Origin: Herpetosiphonaceae bacterium | GTDB lineage: Bacteria > Chloroflexota > Chloroflexia > Chloroflexales > Kallotenuaceae | Assembly: GCA_030147335.1 (NCBI GenBank) | Contig: JASKZZ010000519.1 | Coordinates: 1-6,369 of the forward strand | Direction: 5' to 3' | DNA: 6,369 bases | In this document: in pieces, positions 1 through 5,402 of the stretch | How the letters are laid out: the number at the start of each line of letters is the position of its first letter | Position numbering within the stretch: the stretch's first letter is position 1 | Notes under the pieces: model-generated | What the model was told of the DNA's origin: nothing | The model's input: the letters and a program-made list of their open reading frames with translations, nothing else | Databases searched by the model: none | Position numbers and translations under genes: made by a program

Positions 1-795
1 TTCTTGGTGCCGTTTGTCTGGATGTTCTCGACCTCGCTTAAAGACCTAAGTGAATTAGGTAGTACAAGCTGGATTCCGGAGCGGTTTGCCTGGGACAATT
101 ATCGCATCGCCTTTAGTTTTGGTTCTTGGGGCCGCTGGCTCTTCAATACCCTCTTTATCACGTTCATTGGAGTGATCGGCTCCGTGCTTTCCACCTCTCT
201 CGTCGCATACTCGTTCGCGCGACTGCGCTGGCGAGGGCGCGACAAGCTCTTCTCGGTCGTGCTGGCGACGATGATGCTGCCAGGCATTGTGACCATGATT
301 CCGCAGTTCATCTTGTTTTCCAAGCTACCGGCGTTTGGACTGCAAGGCTCAAACAACTGGGTCAATACGTTCCTTCCATTGACAGTCCCCGCCTTCACTG
401 GCAGCGCCTTCTACATCTTTATGCTGCGGCAGTTTATGCGCGGCATTCCTATGGAACTTTCGGAGGCAGCGAAGATCGACGGTGCGAGTGAGCTACGTAT
501 CTGGTGGAGCGTTGTGATGCCACTGACCGCTCCAGCACTCGCCTATATCGCGATCACCACCTTCCAGCATGGCTGGGAAGATTTCATGGGGCCCCTGCTG
601 TACCTTCAGCGTGAAGAACTGTACACGCTGCAGCTCGGCTTACGGCAGTTCGAGTCGGCTGCAGGTGGTGCTCCAGCCTGGAATCAAATGATGGCAGCCA
701 GTCTCGTGGTAATGCTGCCGGTGATCATTGTCTTCATCGTCTTCCAACGCTTCTTCATCGAGGGTGTTACGTTGACAGGTATGGGTGGACGTTAA
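1..795 (+). CDS. Carbohydrate ABC transporter permease, MalG/CUT1 type (5' partial)
   Basis: Inner-membrane permease subunit of a binding-protein-dependent sugar importer. It would pair with a second permease, an extracellular sugar-binding protein and an MsmX/MalK-type ATPase, none of which is in the window. The frame is open from base 1 (264 visible residues) and starts inside the first membrane helix (FLVPFVWMFSTSLKD, typical of MalG-like proteins), so roughly 20-30 N-terminal residues lie upstream. The TTG at base 4 is not the real start. Hydrophobic segments are seen at about residues 46-73, 83-108, 122-143, 173-190 and 229-250. The EAA loop that contacts the ATPase is intact at about 151-176 (MELSEAAKIDGAS, then VVMPLTAPAL). 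The C-terminus FIEGVTLTGMGGR is the usual CUT1 ending. The substrate cannot be read from the permease; the nearby GH4 relic and CdaR-type regulator only hint at plant-type sugars. Family assignment is very secure. Confidence 0.95.
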   Translation, partial: FLVPFVWMFSTSLKDLSELGSTSWIPERFAWDNYRIAFSFGSWGRWLFNTLFITFIGVIGSVLSTSLVAYSFARLRWRGRDKLFSVVLATMMLPGIVTMIPQFILFSKLPAFGLQGSNNWVNTFLPLTVPAFTGSAFYIFMLRQFMRGIPMELSEAAKIDGASELRIWWSVVMPLTAPALAYIAITTFQHGWEDFMGPLLYLQREELYTLQLGLRQFESAAGGAPAWNQMMAASLVVMLPVIIVFIVFQRFFIEGVTLTGMGGR

Positions 796-809
796 CGAGC
801 GTCTTTTTT
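788..809 (+). terminator. Weak intrinsic-terminator-like hairpin after the permease
   Basis: A short inverted repeat, GACG (788-791) with CGTC (800-803), is followed directly by six T residues (804-809). It straddles the permease stop codon. The stem is only 4 bp with an 8-nt loop, so it is a poor terminator by itself; the position and T run are the only support. Confidence 0.25.
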
Positions 810-838
810 AGCCGTGCCGTGTAGCGAGAGTGTCATAT

Positions 839-856
839 GCCAGGAGACATCCTGGC
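839..856. promoter_or_regulatory. Perfect 7-bp inverted repeat upstream of the small Ala/Gly-rich gene
   Basis: GCCAGGA (839-845) and TCCTGGC (850-856) are perfect complements around a GACA tetraloop. It sits 105 bp before the next start codon in a 165-bp gap. No T run follows, so it is more likely an operator or leader hairpin than a terminator. I found no convincing -35/-10 pair in this gap, and the role is unknown. Confidence 0.3.
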
Positions 857-943
857 GCCGCGCTTACGGGCAGGCAGCCGTTGGTGAAATGGTGGCGGGA
901 GACTGTGCTTGAACGTCTGACGCAGGCTGTGTTTGCCCGCAGC

Positions 944-952
944 AAAAAGGAG
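944..952 (+). promoter_or_regulatory. Strong Shine-Dalgarno site that fixes the start at 961
   Basis: AAAAAGGAG ends 8 nt before the ATG at 961. The near-ideal sequence and spacing are the main reason to accept the short, low-complexity frame that follows as a real gene. Confidence 0.75.
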
Positions 953-960
953 CAAATACC

Positions 961-1278
961 ATGAGCGACAAGCCGTTGTTTCAAAATATGGACGAGCAAG
1001 AAGCGAAATATGCCCCCAACCAGCTACCGATCGGTGCAGATGCGGGCCAAGCGGCGAATACCGAAGCGGCGGCAACCGATGATACCCCTGCTAAAGTAGA
1101 CATCGCTCCGACACCGGGTATTGCATTTGAGGCCGCTGGAGTTGGGACGGGCGCAGGTGCAGCAACTGGCACCGCTGGTACGACGACCGGCATTGCACCG
1201 GCGGTTGGGGCAGTCGCATTAGCTCAAGAAACAGCAAAGCCCGATACACACGACGGCCTCGAACCAGAGCGGCGGTAG
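961..1278 (+). CDS. Small Ala/Gly/Thr-rich acidic protein, function unknown
   Basis: I do not recognise a family for this 105-residue protein. It begins with a charged, possibly conserved head (MSDKPLFQNMDEQEAKYAPN, residues 1-20), followed by an acidic Ala-rich stretch (about 24-48) and then a very low-complexity segment rich in Ala, Gly, Thr and Val (about 59-88). The tail is charged (HDGLEPERR). No signal peptide, Cys pair or classical membrane helix is apparent; the Gly/Ala segment is only mildly hydrophobic and the protein is probably largely disordered. The ATG follows a near-perfect Shine-Dalgarno sequence at 8 nt, which is strong evidence of translation. It lies 165 bp after the sugar permease on the same strand, with a hairpin between them, so it may or may not share that transcript. 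The opposite strand also carries open frames here, but they lack such a start site. Confidence 0.72.
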   Translation: MSDKPLFQNMDEQEAKYAPNQLPIGADAGQAANTEAAATDDTPAKVDIAPTPGIAFEAAGVGTGAGAATGTAGTTTGIAPAVGAVALAQETAKPDTHDGLEPERR

Positions 1279-1525
1279 GAAAACGTCGCTGGGCGTCTCA
1301 TGTTCGCTGCTTGCAATTGCTCGCTATGAGCATCAAAATCCATAGTTTTTCGAGCTGTCGTGCTTAATGGCTTCACGTGATTAAGCGTCGTAGATCAGCT
1401 AGCAGTGCGTTTTGTACCTGAACAGCAAAATGGTAATTACGCACCAAAGGCTGACAAAAACTGAACATGACGTTGGTATGCGTCTTGTACTGCTGCTGAT
1501 ATGCAGCCGAATTAAGGCATTAACT
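1279..1525. other. 247-bp intergenic region upstream of the ParB-like/Usp gene
   Basis: No convincing gene is present. The frame of the downstream gene stays open back to a TTG at 1412, but that extension looks non-coding and has no good ribosome binding site. The region holds one perfect inverted repeat (1362-1386, listed separately) and a smaller one, GCTGC (1492-1496) with GCAGC (1503-1507), just before the start codon. A possible weak promoter is CTGACA at 1451-1456 with TGGTAT at 1474-1479 (17-nt spacing), but the -10 match is poor. Confidence 0.5.
1362..1386. promoter_or_regulatory. Perfect 7-bp inverted repeat with an embedded TCACGTGA palindrome
   Basis: GCTTAAT (1362-1368) and ATTAAGC (1380-1386) are perfect complements 11 nt apart. 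The space between contains CACGTG, which with its flanking bases makes an 8-bp palindrome at 1373-1380. It lies about 140 bp upstream of the stress-protein gene and has no following T run. An operator for that gene is the simplest reading; a terminator for the small gene ending at 1278 is less likely. Both readings are inference. Confidence 0.35.
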
Positions 1526-3259
1526 GTGAGCGATCCTTACACGCTGAGTTTTTCCACCGCTGTATTGGATTTCCAACGTGCGCGCCGTGCGGCAGCGTTA
1601 GAGTTGATCTATGCCAAACTTTCTGGCAAGTCGGTGGATTTACTCTCGTATGAAGATGTCCGTCATCGAATGAACTTGCATGGAAGCTTAGCTCGAGGCG
1701 TGCGCGAAATTCCACTCGATGCGATTATTGGCAGCGTGGCCCGCTACGATGACTTTACCCGCAGCTTTTTACCGAAGCGTGCATCAGACGCTGAGCGATG
1801 GGCTCATGTGAGAACCGCTACGCTCGAAGGGCCAGGGCTACCGCCAATCGAGGTATATCAAATTGGGCAAGCTTATTTTGTGCGCGACGGCAACCATCGG
1901 GTATCCGTTGCCCGCCAGTTCGGTGCTCAAACGATCATGGCATCTGTCTACGAGATCCCCACTGCAGTTCCATTGTTACCGGATCTCCAACCCGAAGATG
2001 TGATATTAAAATCTGAGCATGCTCGATTTTTACAGCAAACTCATCTGGATCAGCTACGTCCATCCGTTGTTTTTCTTGTTACCGTGCCAGGGCAATACGA
2101 GGTACTGCTTGAGCAGATTAACGCACACCATGCAAACCTGCAGCATCAGCGAAAGGAGACGATTGCGTTCGACGATGCGGTGACTGATTGGTGTGACTCA
2201 GTGTACCTGCCAGTGATGCAACTGATTCATGAGCAAAATGTATTACAGGATTTTCCAGGACGAACAGAAACAGATTTGTACGTTTGGATCGCGCAGCATC
2301 GGGCGTTGTTGGAAGAAGAATGGGGCTGGAAGATTCAAATCGCAGCAGCGACCATCGACTTCGTTGAGCGACGCGGTTCAACACCACGGCGCGTAATCAA
2401 ACGGTGGCGTTCTAAACTACGCGCAGCAGCGATCCCCGCAGCATTAGATGCGGGACCGCCACCAGGTTTGTGGCGACAAGAACAGCGACTCGACCACCAG
2501 ACGGAACGCCTGTTTATGGATATCCTTGTTCCCATAAGTGGGAACGAGTTAGGTTGGGACGCCCTAGATCAAGCCCTGGCCCTTGTTGAACACGAAGAGA
2601 GCTTTGTACACGGGTTACATGTGGTTCGTTATGCTTCAATTCGCCAGGCTACACAATCGGTGGAGGCGGAGTTTGATCGGCGTTGTAAAGCTGCGGGTGT
2701 TCGTGCAAAGCTTGTGGTCGACCATGGATCAATTGCAGACCGAATCTGTGAACGGGCGCGTTGGGTCGACCTTGTTGTCGTCGGATTAGCGTATCCACCA
2801 GCAGCTCAGCGTATCGAACGATTACGCTCCGGATTCCGTACGTTAATCCGGCGCTGTCCACGACCTGTTCTCGCCGTACCGCATACGACGGCACTAAAGC
2901 GTGCCTTGCTAGCCTATGATGGAAGCCTAAAATCTGACGAAGCGCTCTTTGCGGCTACCTATATGGCAGGACAATGGCAACTTGAACTGGAGGTGCTCCA
3001 TGTTATAGAAAACGGCAACCCAGACCCTGACGTGCTCAACCGAGCTCAGAGCTATCTCGCCTCGCACGGGGTATCGGCAACGTTTATCCAGACGGAGGGA
3101 CCAGTTGCGGAAACAATCCTCCAGACTGCGCAAGCTCATCAATCTGACCTACTTGTTGTTGGCGGCTATGGCTTCAACACTGTGCTGGAGATGATGCTTG
3201 GCAGTACCGTGGATCAACTGCTCCGTGCACGCCGCTACCCCATGCTTATTTGTCGGTAA
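1526..3259 (+). CDS. ParB-like N-domain protein with two universal-stress (Usp) domains
   Basis: A predicted soluble 577-residue multidomain protein. Residues 1-175 form a ParB/sulfiredoxin-like N-domain, shown by PPIEVYQIGQAYFVRDGNHR (106-125), the DGNHR signature in which ParB-type proteins bind nucleotide. A helical middle region carries a conserved-looking block, FPGRTETDLYVWIAQHR (243-259), resembling DUF4032-type segments. Two Usp domains follow, at about 329-452 and 457-577. The second keeps the ATP-binding signature G-x2-G-x9-G-S (G546, G549, G559, S560). The first lacks it (GLAYPPAAQRIERLRSGF) and is probably structural. I chose the GTG at 1526 because MSDPYTLSFSTAVLDFQRARR reads like the family N-terminus and TAAGG lies 8 nt upstream; the 38 codons back to 1412 look non-coding. 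The gene appears monocistronic. A role in nucleotide-dependent stress signalling is inference, and the function is unproven. Confidence 0.88.
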   Translation: MSDPYTLSFSTAVLDFQRARRAAALELIYAKLSGKSVDLLSYEDVRHRMNLHGSLARGVREIPLDAIIGSVARYDDFTRSFLPKRASDAERWAHVRTATLEGPGLPPIEVYQIGQAYFVRDGNHRVSVARQFGAQTIMASVYEIPTAVPLLPDLQPEDVILKSEHARFLQQTHLDQLRPSVVFLVTVPGQYEVLLEQINAHHANLQHQRKETIAFDDAVTDWCDSVYLPVMQLIHEQNVLQDFPGRTETDLYVWIAQHRALLEEEWGWKIQIAAATIDFVERRGSTPRRVIKRWRSKLRAAAIPAALDAGPPPGLWRQEQRLDHQTERLFMDILVPISGNELGWDALDQALALVEHEESFVHGLHVVRYASIRQATQSVEAEFDRRCKAAGVRAKLVVDHGSIADRICERARWVDLVVVGLAYPPAAQRIERLRSGFRTLIRRCPRPVLAVPHTTALKRALLAYDGSLKSDEALFAATYMAGQWQLELEVLHVIENGNPDPDVLNRAQSYLASHGVSATFIQTEGPVAETILQTAQAHQSDLLVVGGYGFNTVLEMMLGSTVDQLLRARRYPMLICR

Positions 3260-3321
3260 AAGCGCACCACCCCAACTGCACTCGGTCATGATCCGCGCGC
3301 ATCTCTTTCAATCGCACTGCG

Positions 3322-3340
3322 CGACAGATGCATCCTGTCG
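3322..3340. repeat. Inverted repeat between converging Usp gene and melA relic
   Basis: CGACAG (3322-3327) pairs with CTGTCG (3335-3340) around a 7-nt loop. It lies in the 98-bp gap between the stop of the stress-protein gene and the stop of the converging pseudogene. It has no T run on either strand, so a terminator role is only suggested by position. Nothing else was seen in 3260-3357. Confidence 0.3.
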
Positions 3341-3357
3341 GTACACGCATTAGCACG

Positions 3358-4075
3358 TTAAGTGGACGCTTCACCTACTTGTTTTGCATTGTTGTTAACC
3401 TCACGGCGTGCTGCTTCGCGTGTTTCACATAGTTGAACATACGTGCCGCGCTCGACTGCATCATTTAAACGCTGTCCTGCCGATGCGACCTCAGCGGCGT
3501 ACTGAGGTAGTCAATACGCTTGCGCAACCAGCAGTTCATCGGTCATTTGCCAGACCTCTTCAGGATTGCACACTGCGCCAACCAGCCGATCGTACAGCAT
3601 TGCTATTTAGCAAACGAAGATTGCCACGTACCGCTGCCTCCATGCCCATTTCCTGCACTCTAACACTGGCAGCACACGTTGCAGCGCATCCCAGTGGCAA
3701 GGCACCTACAACCGGCATGTTGATTCCGTGTGCATCAACATACCCAGGAATTTCAACAACGCAGCGTTGGGCCAGTTAGTGATATGTTCCTGGTTCACAA
3801 TATTGAAATGCTCAAGATATTGCCTACCCGTCACAAGTGCCTCAATAATGCACGATGCTTGTTCGTCGCTGCGCGAATCAGCTGTGGAAATTGGAAGCTC
3901 ATCCTGTAACCAATTCGGAAACTCAGTTTTGCGTCACCATATCACGGTTCTGCTTGGACAGATCCATCATGGCAAATGTTGTGTCGGCCAGTTCTGGAAC
4001 TAAAAGTATATCTCTGAGCACACGGCGAGTGAAACTAATCGACCCAGCGCCAATCATCGCAATTTTACGTGGCAT
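3358..4075 (-). pseudogene. melA: Decayed GH4 glycosidase (alpha-galactosidase/alpha-glucosidase type), internally deleted
   Basis: Reading down from 4075, MPRKIAMIGAGSISFTRRVL gives the NAD-binding start of the MelA-type GH4 family and continues through RDILLVPELADTTFAMMD, ending at a TGA (3925-3923). The sequence then jumps to the C-terminal third in another frame: FPNWLQDELPISTADSRSDE, IIEALVTG and FNIVNQEHITN. A shift near 3761 leads to VVEIPGYVDAHGINMPVVG and LPLGCAATCAASVRVQEM. A second shift near 3605 leads to YDRLVGAVCNPEEVWQMTDE. An in-frame TGA at 3513-3511 sits where the family usually has Trp before LPQYAAEV, and the frame ends at TAA 3360-3358. About 240 codons remain of a usual 430-480, and the missing middle holds the metal- and substrate-binding Cys/His region. 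Intact GH4 enzymes use NAD and a divalent metal to hydrolyse glycosides. Family identity is secure; exact substrate is not. Confidence 0.9.
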
Positions 4076-4083
4076 GCCAAGCG

Positions 4084-4090
4084 CTCCTTT
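4084..4090 (-). promoter_or_regulatory. Surviving Shine-Dalgarno site of the GH4 pseudogene
   Basis: On the minus strand AAAGGAG ends 8 nt before the ATG at 4075. It confirms 4075 as the ancestral start and implies that a roughly 49-residue N-terminal fragment could still be translated if the region is transcribed. Confidence 0.6.
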
Positions 4091-4119
4091 GCAACGTCAC
4101 ACTCATATACACACCCACC

Positions 4120-4162
4120 TTGACAATTAGTGCAGCTTGTAGTGACGATTATAATCTATAAT
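4120..4162 (+). promoter_or_regulatory. Promoter-like AT-rich region in the divergent melA/gmhA gap
   Basis: A perfect TTGACA lies at 4120-4125 and perfect TATAAT hexamers at 4150-4155 and 4157-4162. The distances (24 and 31 nt) are too long for a standard sigma-70 pair, and no better -35 is seen at 16-18 nt. The block ATTATAATCTATAATT is near-symmetrical and also gives TATAAT on the minus strand (4153-4148), so it may serve either direction. An alternative for gmhA is TTGAAG at 4162-4167 with TACATA at 4185-4190 (17-nt spacing). Low certainty for any one pair. Confidence 0.35.
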
Positions 4163-4169
4163 TGAAGGA

Positions 4170-4186
4170 TATGGCTTTACGCCATA
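4170..4186. promoter_or_regulatory. Operator-like inverted repeat upstream of gmhA
   Basis: TATGGC (4170-4175) and GCCATA (4181-4186) are perfect complements around TTTAC, directly after the AT-rich promoter-like block in the gap between two divergent genes. Placement fits a repressor site for the old glycosidase gene, for gmhA, or both. Further down, GGGT/ACCC at 4209-4220 is a minor hairpin in the gmhA leader. Confidence 0.35.
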
Positions 4187-4265
4187 CATAGAGTTGGTGG
4201 GCTGTTCAGGGTAGATACCCGCGCATTCGTAGCGTTTTCAGTGAACGATGCACAACGGAGGCATA

Positions 4266-4874
4266 ATGAATTTCCCATCAAACAGCGCAGGGAAGTACGA
4301 GCAGAGAGTGCGAGAGCAATTTGAACGGCATATTGAGGTGGCGCGGCGGGTCATGGACGAACAAATGCCGACTATCGCACGCATGGCTGAACGTTTGGTC
4401 GAGTGTTATCGGCGCGGCAACAAAGCAGTCTTTTGCGGTAATGGCGGGAGTGCAGCCGATGCACAGCACCTTGCAGCAGAGCTGGTAGGACGCTACCTCG
4501 TTGATCGGCCACCGCTGCCTGCGCTGGCACTACACACAGATACCTCAACGATTACGGCCATTGCCAATGATTATGCGTATGAGGAGATTTTTGCACGGCA
4601 GGCAGAGGCTCACTTGCGAACGGGAGATGTGCTCGTAGTCTTAACAACGAGTGGTACATCGCCTAATATCGTCAGGGTAGCAGAAGTGGCGAGACAGAAA
4701 GGATGTACAGTCCTCGGCTTCCTTGGACGAGACGGCGGTACTGTCCTGTCGCTCTGTGATGTTGCGCTGGTCGTGCAGGCACAAGAGTCATTTTTGATTC
4801 AGGAAGTATGCATGATCGCTGGTCACTGGTTGTGCGAAACAATCGAACAAGAAATGTTCGTCCCGGATAGTTGA
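4266..4874 (+). CDS. gmhA: Phosphoheptose isomerase (D-sedoheptulose 7-phosphate isomerase), SIS family
   Basis: A cytoplasmic 202-residue enzyme, close to the usual 190-200 for GmhA. It would convert sedoheptulose 7-phosphate to D-glycero-D-manno-heptose 7-phosphate, the first step to nucleotide-activated heptose. The SIS fold is clear: AVFCGNGGSAADAQHLAAEL (54-73), VLTTSGTSPNIV (125-136) for sugar-phosphate binding, GRDGG (154-158) and QESFLIQEVCMIAGHWLCE (173-191). The metal/catalytic positions known in GmhA are all present (H68, E72, Q179, H187, each seven later than in E. coli numbering). I start at the ATG at 4266, preceded by GGAGG 4 nt upstream; an in-frame ATG at 4248 would add MHNGGI but would place GGAGG inside the gene. 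It is divergent from the GH4 relic and has no heptose-pathway neighbour here. A related SIS isomerase of other substrate is possible but less likely. Confidence 0.9.
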   Translation: MNFPSNSAGKYEQRVREQFERHIEVARRVMDEQMPTIARMAERLVECYRRGNKAVFCGNGGSAADAQHLAAELVGRYLVDRPPLPALALHTDTSTITAIANDYAYEEIFARQAEAHLRTGDVLVVLTTSGTSPNIVRVAEVARQKGCTVLGFLGRDGGTVLSLCDVALVVQAQESFLIQEVCMIAGHWLCETIEQEMFVPDS

Positions 4875-5048
4875 GCTTGTGGGATAGTATCATTTGATGC
4901 AGCCAGGGCGCTGTGTCTTCAAAATCTTCAGATCGTTGACGACAGGGTGTATCGGCGACGGAGCATGAACAGCCGATTTTATGTGGATCTCTACGTTAGA
5001 AGGACGACGCATGGCTGCTCGTCCATTCCCCGGATGTTCGCATCCCGA
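4875..5048. other. 174-bp gap between converging gmhA and the ribbon-helix-helix gene
   Basis: No clear gene or strong terminator is seen. A 5-bp hairpin with a TTCG loop on the plus strand, GGATG (5032-5036) and CATCC (5041-5045), begins 3 nt after the stop codon of the minus-strand gene. It has no T run. A 36-codon plus-strand frame with a good ribosome site starts at 5011 and runs antisense into the next gene; see findings. Confidence 0.5.
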
Positions 5049-5255
5049 TCAAGCACCGTATGCTACATGTTCCTGCTCTTCGGCAGCAGTTCCATTTGTG
5101 CTGGGAAGCAACAGTAATTGATTATTTGGAACACCGGCTATTACACGTAGCGCGAGACGAATGGCATCGCTATCACTTGATATTCCAAAGCGGTCCTTGA
5201 TCGTCTGAATCGCTGTGCGATCGGCATCACCCAAAAAAATTGTTGTCCGTTTCAT
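5049..5255 (-). CDS. Small ribbon-helix-helix (CopG/Arc-like) DNA-binding protein
   Basis: A 68-residue protein. RTTIFLGDADRTAIQTIKDR (3-22) gives the short beta strand and first helix, and FGISSDSDAIRLALRVIA (23-40) gives the turn and second helix of a ribbon-helix-helix fold. Such proteins dimerise through the strand, which enters the major groove, and usually bind palindromic operators, often their own. A polar tail (41-68, with AAEEQEHVAYG) may be disordered. I start at the ATG at 5255 because AAGGAAA (5267-5261) is well placed before it; an in-frame ATG at 5288 adds 11 charged residues but lacks a ribosome site, and further upstream extension is non-coding in character. It lies 172 bp downstream of the CdaR-type gene on the same strand, and two strong palindromes lie in or at the edge of that gap. 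An antitoxin role is possible, but no toxin gene is next to it. Confidence 0.8.
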   Translation of the reverse strand: MKRTTIFLGDADRTAIQTIKDRFGISSDSDAIRLALRVIAGVPNNQLLLLPSTNGTAAEEQEHVAYGA

Positions 5256-5368
5256 TGTACTTTCCTTGTTCCTGGCTTCCTTGACCATTACTGCATAAAA
5301 ATCATCCAGGCATGGGCATATAAGCTCCATATCTAAGACATATTGTACAACAATTTGTATGAATATCA

Positions 5369-5384
5369 TTGTGCGATCGCACAA
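5369..5384. promoter_or_regulatory. Perfect 16-bp palindrome, operator candidate copy 1
   Basis: TTGTGCGATCGCACAA is fully self-complementary. It lies about 115 bp upstream of the ribbon-helix-helix start codon, in an AT-rich gap. Its half-sites TTGTGC and GCACAA are identical to those at the heart of the longer palindrome at 5403-5436, with a different 4-bp centre (GATC versus AGCT). A shorter relative, TTGTACAA, lies at 5343-5350. The repeated half-site argues for protein binding. Confidence 0.65.
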
Positions 5385-5402
5385 CGTTTATATATTCATT
5401 GA

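Noticed and set aside
833..1193. Minus-strand frames opposite the small Ala/Gly-rich gene
   Set aside because: They have no good ribosome binding site. Their Ala/Val/Pro-rich products are what a GC-rich Ala/Gly coding strand gives in reverse, and the plus-strand frame has a near-ideal start site.
3408..4130. Three plus-strand open frames (3408-3779, 3728-4003, 3855-4130)
   Set aside because: They lie antisense to the GH4 relic, whose minus-strand translation matches a known family along its length. The plus-strand products show no recognisable motif.
4120..4155. A strong sigma-70 promoter made of TTGACA (4120) and TATAAT (4150)
   Set aside because: Both hexamers are perfect but lie 24 nt apart, well beyond the usual 16-18, so they were not called as one promoter.
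5049..5255. Toxin-antitoxin module with the ribbon-helix-helix protein as antitoxin
   Set aside because: No small toxin-like gene lies next to it on either side; the neighbours are a CdaR-type regulator and gmhA. A lone regulator is the simpler reading.
5256..5384. N-terminal extension of the ribbon-helix-helix protein to a start at 5384
   Set aside because: The extension would place the 16-bp palindrome inside the gene, has no ribosome site and reads as non-family sequence. The ATG at 5255 has a good site and starts exactly at the fold.
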